DNA from: CAZADH01 sp964483805
GTDB taxonomy: Bacteria; Muiribacteriota; Ozemobacteria; Ozemobacterales; Ozemobacteraceae
Assembly: GCA_964483805.1 (NCBI GenBank)
Contig: CAZADH010000034.1
Coordinates: 1-30,731 of the forward strand
DNA length: 30,731 nucleotides
Direction of reading: 5' to 3'
The translations under genes and the position numbers were made by a program. The notes beneath the pieces were generated by a model. It saw only the letters and a list, made by a program, of their open reading frames with translations, was not told the DNA's origin and ran no database searches. Shown here piece after piece: positions 1 through 7,132 of the stretch; within the stretch, counting starts at the first letter, position 1; each line of letters begins with the position of its first letter.

Positions 1-324
1 CTTGATCACGGCTTTGATCAGGTAAGGATCGATGCCTTCGCGATGGGCTGCCTCGTTGATGATGCTCGAAAACGCCTCATCGTTGGGCAGCATGACTTTC
101 TGGGATTCGAAGCGCATGACGGTCTGGCCCGGTGCCTCGCCTTGCGGGTTGTCCATTTCAGCCCGGTCTTTGCGCGTGGTGACGACGATCCGGTATTTGC
201 TGTTCGGGGGTTGATCGGTCAGATAGAGATGGCCGCGCTCATCACGAAAAGCGTAGATCGCGCCCTCGACCGGCACCACCGCCGCAACGAGCAAGCTGAG
301 AATCAATGAGACCTTGCGAATCAA
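1..324 (-). CDS. Lytic transglycosylase (SLT family), N-terminal 108 codons, cut by window edge
   Basis: The reading frame begins at a TTG at 324 and stays open to base 1, so the C-terminus lies outside the window. The TTG follows a good ribosome binding site (AAGGGGGAG, about 6 bases upstream), which is why I chose it over any internal ATG. The first 23 or so residues form a signal peptide (basic IRK, hydrophobic core, then a small-residue stretch). Next comes a short YAFRDERGHLYLTD segment, like the DUF4124-type domain often found before transglycosylases. The visible part ends in FSSIINEAAHREGIDPYLIK, which matches the start of the SLT catalytic domain just before the expected catalytic Glu (AxxxxESxF). 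The family cleaves peptidoglycan glycan strands in the periplasm to give 1,6-anhydromuropeptides. The catalytic Glu itself is not visible. Confidence 0.8.
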   Translation of the reverse strand, partial: MIRKVSLILSLLVAAVVPVEGAIYAFRDERGHLYLTDQPPNSKYRIVVTTRKDRAEMDNPQGEAPGQTVMRFESQKVMLPNDEAFSSIINEAAHREGIDPYLIKAVIK

Positions 325-671
325 GCGTCTCCCCCTTTTTATCGGGCGCGAGGCCCGAAAACGAGTGCCGGGTCCCTTGCGACTGCGCCATCGTGGCCGC
401 AAGGGCCCACTTCGCGCATCCGTGCGCTTGGGTCGTGAGCAGCCCAACGTTCACTTTGCCCATCCCGGGCGGGCGTCACCGAGCGAAAATACAAGTAATC
501 ACATTCCTCATCGGCGCAAACATGCATTCGGTTTAGTCTTGCTTCATGTTACCACGGGATCGCGGTGACCATAGGGGAGCGTGGCAGGCTGGGACTGTCG
601 TGGCAACAAGCAACGGCGCCCCACCGAAGACTCACGGATGGGGCGCCGGGTAGGCGGTCGAAACGGACTGT
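325..671. other. Intergenic stretch without a supported gene
   Basis: These 347 bases separate the transglycosylase start from the end of the CxxCH gene; both genes are on the minus strand. Short open frames exist on both strands (for example 339-527 minus and 306-536 plus), but none has a ribosome binding site or recognisable protein features. The segment around 485-545 is AT-richer than its surroundings and could hold a promoter for the transglycosylase, but I see no convincing -35/-10 pair. The only structure I can support is the hairpin at 614-648. Confidence 0.5.
601..648 (-). terminator. Hairpin after the CxxCH gene, probable terminator
   Basis: CGGCGCCCCA at 614-623 pairs with TGGGGCGCCG at 639-648, a perfect 10-bp stem with a 15-base loop. 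On the minus strand it lies 23 bases after the stop codon at 672 and is followed by TTGCTTGTTG, a modest U-rich tract. It is placed like a terminator, but the U tract is imperfect. Confidence 0.5.
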
Positions 672-995
672 TTATGCGGCCGGGGCGAGGGCGTGCTCCT
701 GGGGCGTCGCCGGTGTCGGCACCGGGGTGGCGGGTGTTGCCTGCGCGGTCGTCGTTGCGCCGGCGATTGGCGTCGTGGCGCGGACCACGGCCTGCCAACC
801 GGTAACACAGGTCTCGAGATGCCACTGGTCATCTTTCGACGGGGCCTTGCCGGCCTCGATGGCGGTGGCGGCGTTGTGGCACATCCAACACGTGCGGTTC
901 TGCGCCCGAAAAGCGGCGGCCCACTCTTGCGGTGTGGTTGGCAGAAGTTGCCCGGTGATGGGGCGAGGGGTGACCTGGCTGGTGGGGTCCGACAT
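672..995 (-). CDS. Small CxxCH protein with Pro/Ala/Thr-rich tail, function unknown
   Basis: I place the start at ATG 995 (107 residues) because GAGG lies 9 bases upstream. An earlier in-frame ATG at 1043 has no ribosome binding site and overlaps a likely -10 box. The protein has a CWMCHNA motif, the classic covalent haem c attachment pattern, followed about 20 residues later by WHLETC. The last 40 or so residues are rich in Ala, Thr and Pro and look disordered. There is no clear signal peptide, although cytochrome c maturation happens outside the cytoplasm. An alternative reading is a zinc site built from C-x2-C-H and the later H-x3-C. I do not recognise the family. The gene lies between a degenerate pyrophosphatase and a transglycosylase, which gives no functional clue. 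Confidence 0.6.
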   Translation of the reverse strand: MSDPTSQVTPRPITGQLLPTTPQEWAAAFRAQNRTCWMCHNAATAIEAGKAPSKDDQWHLETCVTGWQAVVRATTPIAGATTTAQATPATPVPTPATPQEHALAPAA

Positions 996-1041
996 GGAGT
1001 GTGCCTCGCTGATTGGGAGTGGCATCAGGAAAAGTGGGGCC

Positions 1042-1071
1042 ATTAAAACAACGGTATGACGGTCAGCGCAA
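1042..1071 (-). promoter_or_regulatory. Possible promoter for the CxxCH gene
   Basis: On the minus strand TTGCGC (1071-1066), an 18-base spacer and TTTAAT (1047-1042) lie 46 bases upstream of the ATG at 995. The -10 box matches five of six consensus bases; the -35 matches only TTG. It supports starting the gene at 995 rather than 1043. Confidence 0.35.
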
Positions 1072-1244
1072 GCGACGAGCCGAAGTCGAAATCAGCCACT
1101 GGACCGGTTTCTTGTCAAAGGATGGGGGACACTGTACCGTCGGTGAGCCAATGAGAGACTTTTTCGTGTACCCCGCGTTTTGGCGGGCTTTCGGTGGCGA
1201 TCAGGTGGACGCACCCGCACCTGCAATGCGCGGGGCGGCCGATG

Positions 1245-1275
1245 AAAAACCCCCGATGCACGAATGCATCGGGGG
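1245..1275 (-). terminator. Strong rho-independent terminator of the pyrophosphatase homologue
   Basis: On the minus strand, CCCCCGATGCA (1275-1265), a TTCG tetraloop and TGCATCGGGGG (1260-1250) form a perfect 11-bp stem followed by TTTTT. It lies 26 bases past the stop at 1302. The rest of 996-1301 holds only this terminator and the promoter proposed for the CxxCH gene. Confidence 0.92.
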
Positions 1276-1301
1276 TCGACGAATACTGCTATGTCTGGGG
1301 C

Positions 1302-4300
1302 TTAGAACGGGTCGGCGTCAACCTTGGGACTGGCGGAACCCGAACCGGAACCGTTGGCCGGGGCTGCCGCACTGCCGCTACCGGCCGGTGTTGCGCTGCC
1401 TGTGCCGGATCCAGAGCCGGTCGGCGTCACGGCGCTGCCGGACCCTGCCGCTGCAGCGCTACCCGAGCCGGAACCGCCAGCAGCGGGGGGCGTCGTGGGG
1501 GCAACCGGAGCCGTGGCGCCCGAGGCCGAGGCACTGCCGGATCCGCTGCCGGTCGCAGTTGTCTGGTCGGAACCCGTTGCGGCTGGAGCGGCGGCGCTGC
1601 CGGAGCCCGCAGCGGATGCGCTTCCTGAACCGCTGCCCGCGGCCGCAGCACTGCCACTGCCGGCGGCGGCCGGACTGCCGGAACCGCTGCCTGCAGCAGG
1701 TTTGGGTGTATCGTCAAAGCCACCGAACCCGCCGTCATCGGCGGGTTTGCCGCTGGCTTTGCCGGAACCGCTGCCTGCAGCGGGTTTGGGCGTATCGTCG
1801 AAACCACCGAACCCACCGTCATCGGCGGGCTTGCCGCTGGCTTTACCGGAACCGCTGCCGGCAGCGGGTTTCGGGGTGTCATCGAAACCGCCGAAGCCAC
1901 CGTCACCGCCGGAAGTCGGCTTCACACCAGGCTTCGCCGAAGCATCGCCACTGGCCTTGCCGGAACCGCTGCCGGCGGCCGGCGGCTCGACGGTAGCCGA
2001 GCCGATTGCCTCGGTGCCACTGCCGGTGTCGCCGAGCAATGCTTCCTCGTCGTCGGGAATCAGACCCTGCTCGGGGGCGAGCAACGGATCGTCTTCTTCC
2101 ATGTTGTCGTAATACTCATCGCCACCGGTGCGCGCAGTACCGCTGGCAGCGCCGACGTCACCGGGCAGGAAGATGCCGGCCTGGCGACCGCTGGTGTCGT
2201 ACTTGTTCTTGAACTCGTCGCGCAGGCGGGTGTTGGCAGGGCTGAAGCCGAGCAAGCCCTGGATGCTGGGCGAGTAGGAAACGATCAGGCCGGCCACGAC
2301 GATCGAGACCAGGCTCATGACCTTGATGAGTGAGGTCAATGCCGGTCCGGATGCGTCTTTGAGCGAATTGCCGACGCTGCCCGACAGCACGACCGCTTTG
2401 TGACTATCGGACCCCTTACCGCCGCACTGGCCGCCTTCGATGTACTTCTTGGCGTTGTCCCAGGTGCCGCCGGTGTTGGTCAGGAAGCCGGCGAGAACGA
2501 AACCGGTGGCGAGTGCGCCTGCGAGCAGGCCCATAACGCCGTTGGCGCCGAGGAGGAGACCGACGAGGATGGGTGCTGCGAGAGCGGTGACAATCGGGAG
2601 GACCATCTCGTTCTGGACACCCGCGGTTACAGCGGTGATGCACTGGGCATGGTTGGCCTTGGCATTCGCATCGCCCTTGAGGAGCCCGGGGTTGTCGTGG
2701 AACTGGCGCTTGACCTCGGCAGCGAGCGCTTTCGCCGCGAGACCCACGGCTTTGAGCATCATCGATGCGAAGAGCGATGCCAGCATGGCACCCAACAACA
2801 GGCCACCCAACACCTGCGGGTTCAGCAGCGTGACGTCGAAGTAGCTCATGAAGTCGCCGACGACGGCCTTGTCGAGAGCCACGGCCTGGGTCGAGCTTGG
2901 GAACACGCACTTGTCGAAGCGGTCTCCGGTGGAATCGGCGTAGCGAATGAGTCCGGAGCGAATCGACTCGACGTAGGCCGCGAGCAGAGCGACGGCCGAG
3001 AGGGTGGCCGCAACGACGGCGTAACCGCGGCTCGACGCGGCGGTCGTGGCACCAAAAGCCAGGGCGTCGGTGCGTTTGCGCACGTCGGGGCCGGCCTGGG
3101 TCATTTCGGCACAGCGTGCTGCATTGTCGGCGATCGGGCCGTAGGCACCGGCCGTCAGGACCAACGACAACGGGGCCAGCATGCCGACTGCGGCCAGAGC
3201 GATGCCATAGAGGCCACGCGCAAAGGCGAAGTTGATCGGACCGGAGGCTGGATCATAGCCACCGGCGAACAGGAAGGCCAGAACCATACCGACGATCACC
3301 ACGATCAGCGTGGGGCCGACCGTGGAGCCCAAACCGATGGTCAGACCGGCGAGCAACACGGTATTGGGCCCGCTCGAAGCCTGCGTGGCAAGCTCCTGGG
3401 TGGGCGGGAACTCGGTCGAGGTGTAGTAATCGGTCGACCAGCCAATGACGATTCCGACCAGCAGGCCGACGCCGATCGATCCGCACAACTTGAAGTAATC
3501 GGGCATCATCGCATAGACGGCAAAGACGGCGATGGCCGCGAGCACTGCAGAAGAGATCAGGAGGCTGCGGTTGACGGTGCCGGCGAGGTCTTTCTGGGTC
3601 GCGTCTTCGGTGGCCCGAATCGACAGGACACCGAACAACGACGCGATGACGCCGGCGCCGGCAAGCACCAAAGGCAGGATGATGGCAGCAATCTGGAGGC
3701 TTTCGATGGAGGCCTTCTGGGCGGCGTCTTTGATTGCAGCGGTCTCAGGGCGGAACGCCGTGGCGCCGAGCGCGGCGGCAGCCAGGATCGCACCGAGATA
3801 CGACTCGTAGAGGTCGGTGCCGAGGGCCGACACGTCACTGACGTTGTTGCCCAGTTGAGCGGCGACCACGGCCGGATTCCGCGGATCGTCTTGCGGCGCG
3901 CCGGCTTCGTTCTTGGCAACCAGTTCGGCGCCCAGTTCGGTGGCCTTGGCAAACACGCCGCCGCCGGCACGGGCGAACAGGGCGTGAATACTGGCACCGA
4001 TCCCGAAGGTGAGCAGAATCGAGGTCAGGTCGACGTAGTCGCGAATGCCGAACCGGACCATGTAATTGCTATTGGGCCCGAATACGCCGGCATCGTTGGT
4101 CTGCGACATGGCCCAAGACAGAATCTTGAACCAGATCGAAATGTCGGCGAGCGCGAGACCCGCGGCGAGAAAGCCGATGACGGCAGCGCCGCGAACGGCC
4201 ATGTTCATGCCCGCCGCGAGCGATTGCTTGGCAGCCTCGGCGGTGCGCGCATTGGCATGGGCAGAAGCGATCAACCCCGCGTAGCCGGCGATCAACGAAA

Positions 4301-4589
4301 ACAGGCCGCCGAACAGAAACGCGATCGGGGTCCAGGCGCTCTGAGCCTTCAGTACATAGGCCAGGAAGGCAAAGAACAGGAAGCCGAAGAAGTAGCACAT
4401 ACCCACGGCGCGGTTCTGCTGCGAGAGGTACGCGACAGCACCGTCGTAGGTAGCCGTGGCGATGCTCTGGGCCTTGTCGTTGCCGGCCCCGGCCCGGATC
4501 ATCGCATCATAGAACCAGTAGGCAATGGCCAGGCCCAAGACGGCGCCAATAGGTGCCAACCAAAAAAGGGTTTCAGGCGATACATTCAC
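1302..4589 (-). CDS. Divergent V-type membrane pyrophosphatase homologue with degenerate active site and repeat tail
   Basis: The 1095-residue protein has a roughly 800-residue, about 16-helix core that clearly belongs to the proton/sodium-pumping pyrophosphatases: DDPRNPAVV near 234, AYGPIADNA near 482, TDAL near 508, GGTWDNAKKYIEGG near 715 and LKDASGP near 743. The family normally hydrolyses pyrophosphate to pump ions across the inner membrane. Many metal and pyrophosphate ligands are changed relative to the motifs I know: D to E218 and E222, D to A244, D to N248, D to G481, N to A514, D to G737 and D to N741. D252, D259, D488 and K744 remain. A 290-residue Gly/Ser/Ala/Pro tail follows the last helix. 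The start is GTG 4589, with AGGAGG 12 bases upstream. It is probably inactive as a normal pump or altered in function; a divergent but active subfamily is the alternative. Confidence 0.88.
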   Translation of the reverse strand: MNVSPETLFWLAPIGAVLGLAIAYWFYDAMIRAGAGNDKAQSIATATYDGAVAYLSQQNRAVGMCYFFGFLFFAFLAYVLKAQSAWTPIAFLFGGLFSLIAGYAGLIASAHANARTAEAAKQSLAAGMNMAVRGAAVIGFLAAGLALADISIWFKILSWAMSQTNDAGVFGPNSNYMVRFGIRDYVDLTSILLTFGIGASIHALFARAGGGVFAKATELGAELVAKNEAGAPQDDPRNPAVVAAQLGNNVSDVSALGTDLYESYLGAILAAAALGATAFRPETAAIKDAAQKASIESLQIAAIILPLVLAGAGVIASLFGVLSIRATEDATQKDLAGTVNRSLLISSAVLAAIAVFAVYAMMPDYFKLCGSIGVGLLVGIVIGWSTDYYTSTEFPPTQELATQASSGPNTVLLAGLTIGLGSTVGPTLIVVIVGMVLAFLFAGGYDPASGPINFAFARGLYGIALAAVGMLAPLSLVLTAGAYGPIADNAARCAEMTQAGPDVRKRTDALAFGATTAASSRGYAVVAATLSAVALLAAYVESIRSGLIRYADSTGDRFDKCVFPSSTQAVALDKAVVGDFMSYFDVTLLNPQVLGGLLLGAMLASLFASMMLKAVGLAAKALAAEVKRQFHDNPGLLKGDANAKANHAQCITAVTAGVQNEMVLPIVTALAAPILVGLLLGANGVMGLLAGALATGFVLAGFLTNTGGTWDNAKKYIEGGQCGGKGSDSHKAVVLSGSVGNSLKDASGPALTSLIKVMSLVSIVVAGLIVSYSPSIQGLLGFSPANTRLRDEFKNKYDTSGRQAGIFLPGDVGAASGTARTGGDEYYDNMEEDDPLLAPEQGLIPDDEEALLGDTGSGTEAIGSATVEPPAAGSGSGKASGDASAKPGVKPTSGGDGGFGGFDDTPKPAAGSGSGKASGKPADDGGFGGFDDTPKPAAGSGSGKASGKPADDGGFGGFDDTPKPAAGSGSGSPAAAGSGSAAAAGSGSGSASAAGSGSAAAPAATGSDQTTATGSGSGSASASGATAPVAPTTPPAAGGSGSGSAAAAGSGSAVTPTGSGSGTGSATPAGSGSAAAPANGSGSGSASPKVDADPF
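1678..1929 (-). repeat. Three tandem 84-bp coding repeats in the pyrophosphatase tail
   Basis: Copies begin near 1678, 1762 and 1846 with an exact 84-bp (28-codon) period. Each encodes a unit containing GGFGGFDDTPKPAAGSGSGK. Base differences are few and mostly silent. The flanks are further (GSGS)A-rich sequence without the FGGFDD element. Confidence 0.9.
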
Positions 4590-4694
4590 GATGAACCGAG
4601 ACCTCCTCGCGCGCTAGAGATACCATCCGCACCGGATTCTGCACGAACGGCTGCGGAAACCGCTCGCTTTGTGCAACTACTCCGAGAACCTGAA

Positions 4695-4724
4695 AATATA
4701 GTGGTAATGCAAAGATACTGTCAA
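4695..4724 (-). promoter_or_regulatory. Sigma70-like promoter for the pyrophosphatase homologue
   Basis: On the minus strand, TTGACA (4724-4719, a perfect -35) is followed after 18 bases by TATATT (4700-4695, five of six for the -10). Transcription would start near 4688, giving a leader of about 98 bases before the GTG at 4589. The rest of 4590-4787 is the divergent intergenic region shared with the operon starting at 4788. Confidence 0.75.
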
Positions 4725-4773
4725 TGGCGTTGGCGCTGTTTTCACAATCTAAATGTGGCGGGTTGGTGAGCGT

Positions 4774-4788
4774 GGTATCATCGGCGTA
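4774..4788 (+). promoter_or_regulatory. Extended -10 promoter giving a leaderless or near-leaderless transcript
   Basis: TGGTATCAT (4773-4781) is an extended -10 element, with TATCAT matching five of six bases. There is no good -35. The expected start, about 7 bases downstream, falls on the A of the ATG at 4788. The gene has no convincing ribosome binding site, which fits a leaderless message. Confidence 0.4.
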
Positions 4789-7097
4789 TGGACAGAACAC
4801 AGACGACAAGACGGCAGCGTTTCGTTTCTTGGCTGGGCGTCGTCACGTGGGTACTGTTGGGCGTGGTGTCCGGATGGGCTCAAACCCCGGCGGTTCCGAC
4901 GACCATTGATGACGCAAGTGCAGCGGGTGAGGCTGCGGGTTCTCCGCGGGCCTTGTATCGACAGGCCCACGCCGATTTTACGGCCGGCCGAATCGATCAG
5001 GCCTGGACCACGGCCATCGGGGTGTTTCGCCAGGGACATCGGTCGGTCAACTTGTTGAACCTGTTGGCGGCGATCGAGTTGAAGGCTGGCCGTCAGGCGA
5101 TTGCCGGCTTGTGGCTGAAGAAGGCGTTGTGTTTCGATCCGGGCGACTCGACGGCGCGGCGTTTGCTGGCGCAGATGCCCCCGTCCCCGCGGCCGGTTCC
5201 CTTGCGGCCCAACCAGACACGCGAACACCTCGACGAGATCAGCCGGCAACTTCCGGAGTTGCTGTCGCGCCTGAACAATCCCCAGACCTTTGCGCGGCGG
5301 ATTCTCGAAGAGTTGCAGTTTGGTCGCTTCTATCACGCGTTGGCGCTGGCCGAAGAGTACGAGAAGCGGCATCCGGGGCCCGAAGCGCAGGGGTTATCGG
5401 CACTGGCGGCGATGTTTCTCGGGCAGAACCGCGAAGCGCTGGCCATGGCCGGCAATGCGCTGAAGACGGCGCCCGATCAGCCGATTGCAGCGACCGTGGT
5501 AGCCATGCTGACCGATACGAATCCGCTGTCGTCGACGTCGAGCAATGCGCGTTCGGCATACGATCGTGACCGATTCGGCGAAGCAATCGCGGCGGCCAAC
5601 CGACTCGTACAGATCGATGCGCGCAGTGCCGAAGGCAACCTGGTGCTGGCGCGAATCGCGCTCGATCGCCTCGACATGGCGACGGCAGACAAACAGTTGG
5701 CCGAAGCTCTGAAACGTGACCCGGACCACCCGTTGGCTCATTTGTACAACGTCGAGCTGGCGATGAACACCAACAATGCGTCGGCAGCCGCGCGCAGTCT
5801 CGATTTTGCGTGGCGTCGCGGTTACAACCTCCCGTCGGTCCGGTTGCGCGCCGGTCTTGTCGCGTTGGCAGGTGGCCGGGTGACCGAAGCCCGTCAGATC
5901 CTCGCTGATTGTCAGCAGATGATGCCGTTCGTTGACCGCGATGCCTGGCCGCTTTGCGTGCAACTTGGCATCAACGTCGATCCGGCCCACGTGAGAAACG
6001 TCCTGAAAACCTGGCGTGAGCGGTTGGGTACCACGGCTCTGTCGTGCTACTACGAGGCGCTCATCGAGCGCAACGCCAACAATATGGAGCGGGCTGTGGC
6101 GCTGATCAAGCAGGGCATGGCGGCGAACCCCGATCTCATCGCGCCGCTTCCTGCCGTGTCGTTAATCGCGAATCTCGCTGGTGATGCGGAGTTGGCCCGG
6201 GCCGTATTGGAACGGGTGGTGGCAGCCCGCCCCGACGATCAGGAGTTGCGTCGCCAGTTGTCGATGCTCACCACCAAGGTTTCGACCGAGGCGTCGATGG
6301 ACAAGCGTGACACCGGGCCGTTTACGGTCGAGCATCCGAGTGAGTTGTCGTCGGCGCTGCTCGACGCCGTTCTGGCGATGTTGAACCGGACCTACGGTGA
6401 TCTGACCCGTCTGTTCGGGATTTCACCCAAGCCGGTGCCGGTTCGCCTCGTCGTGACGCCGGGTGCCGGCGATCGCATTGCCTTGTTCGATCGGGCGTCG
6501 GGCAAACTGACGCTGTCGGTCATTCTCGGAGATGCCGACGGCATGGCCAAACTCGTGGCCGACATGTATCCCGAAGTGGCCAACAGCGAGCAGAAAGCAT
6601 TCGGTGAGCAGTTCGCCCGGCACACGCTGTTTCACGAGTTCAGTCATCTTCTGGTGGGCAAGGCGCTCGAAGGAGTCAAGCCCACCGGCATCCAGGCTAC
6701 CTGGTTGCATGAGGGCCTGGCCGAGGTCATTGGCGGTGAGTCCTCGGTGTTGTCGGTGCGCCTGAAACGCCTGCAGCAGGCGCGGCGCGACGGTAAATAC
6801 AAGATATTGGCACCGCCGGCGCTGAACGCGCTGTTGACGGCCACGAAGGCCTCCCCCGTCGAACTCGAGGGTGCGTATGCCCAGTCGTATCTGATGGTGT
6901 CGCACCTGCTCAAGAAATCGGGTGGATTGCTGGTGGGGCTGTCGTTGTTGATCGAGGCGATTCGCCAGCAAGAGACGGGCAAGTCGTTGAGTGAGACGTT
7001 GACGAACATCTACCAGGAAAACGCCGAGGTCTTTGCCCAGTCGTGGCAAGAGGCTGGCGAGCCGTGCATCGAAAAAGGACAACCGTTCACGTGGTGA
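4788..7097 (+). CDS. Exported TPR protein with C-terminal HExxH (peptidase MA-like) metallopeptidase domain
   Basis: The 769-residue protein begins with a signal peptide (basic RTQTTRRQR, then a hydrophobic segment ending near GWAQ at about 32), so it should act outside the cytoplasm. Residues 50-510 are alpha-helical repeats of TPR type (for example LLNLLAAIELKAGRQAIAG and ALAMAGNALKTAPDQP). The last 240 residues contain HTLFHEFSHLL with H616, E617 and H620, followed by WLHEGLAEV with E642. This is the gluzincin zinc site as found in the peptidase MA-like superfamily. Substrate is unknown; TPR arrays suggest a protein partner. It is the first gene of a tight plus-strand operon: the next frame overlaps or lies within 36 bases, and the vault-like gene follows. 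The start ATG 4788 fits the signal peptide, though no Shine-Dalgarno is visible. Confidence 0.85.
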   Translation: MDRTQTTRRQRFVSWLGVVTWVLLGVVSGWAQTPAVPTTIDDASAAGEAAGSPRALYRQAHADFTAGRIDQAWTTAIGVFRQGHRSVNLLNLLAAIELKAGRQAIAGLWLKKALCFDPGDSTARRLLAQMPPSPRPVPLRPNQTREHLDEISRQLPELLSRLNNPQTFARRILEELQFGRFYHALALAEEYEKRHPGPEAQGLSALAAMFLGQNREALAMAGNALKTAPDQPIAATVVAMLTDTNPLSSTSSNARSAYDRDRFGEAIAAANRLVQIDARSAEGNLVLARIALDRLDMATADKQLAEALKRDPDHPLAHLYNVELAMNTNNASAAARSLDFAWRRGYNLPSVRLRAGLVALAGGRVTEARQILADCQQMMPFVDRDAWPLCVQLGINVDPAHVRNVLKTWRERLGTTALSCYYEALIERNANNMERAVALIKQGMAANPDLIAPLPAVSLIANLAGDAELARAVLERVVAARPDDQELRRQLSMLTTKVSTEASMDKRDTGPFTVEHPSELSSALLDAVLAMLNRTYGDLTRLFGISPKPVPVRLVVTPGAGDRIALFDRASGKLTLSVILGDADGMAKLVADMYPEVANSEQKAFGEQFARHTLFHEFSHLLVGKALEGVKPTGIQATWLHEGLAEVIGGESSVLSVRLKRLQQARRDGKYKILAPPALNALLTATKASPVELEGAYAQSYLMVSHLLKKSGGLLVGLSLLIEAIRQQETGKSLSETLTNIYQENAEVFAQSWQEAGEPCIEKGQPFTW

Positions 7098-7132
7098 CAC
7101 CTGCTCGATGTCGGTTTGATGTCGGGTCGGTC

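Noticed and set aside
1678..1929. Regular tandem repeats that could suggest a CRISPR-like array
   Set aside because: The period is 84 bp without unique spacers and the repeats are in frame within a coding region, so they are protein repeats.
2400..4769. A 789-codon plus-strand open frame
   Set aside because: It lies antisense to the pyrophosphatase homologue, is extremely rich in Gly, Glu, Asp, Arg and Gln, and has no recognisable motif. Long antisense frames are expected in GC-rich coding DNA.
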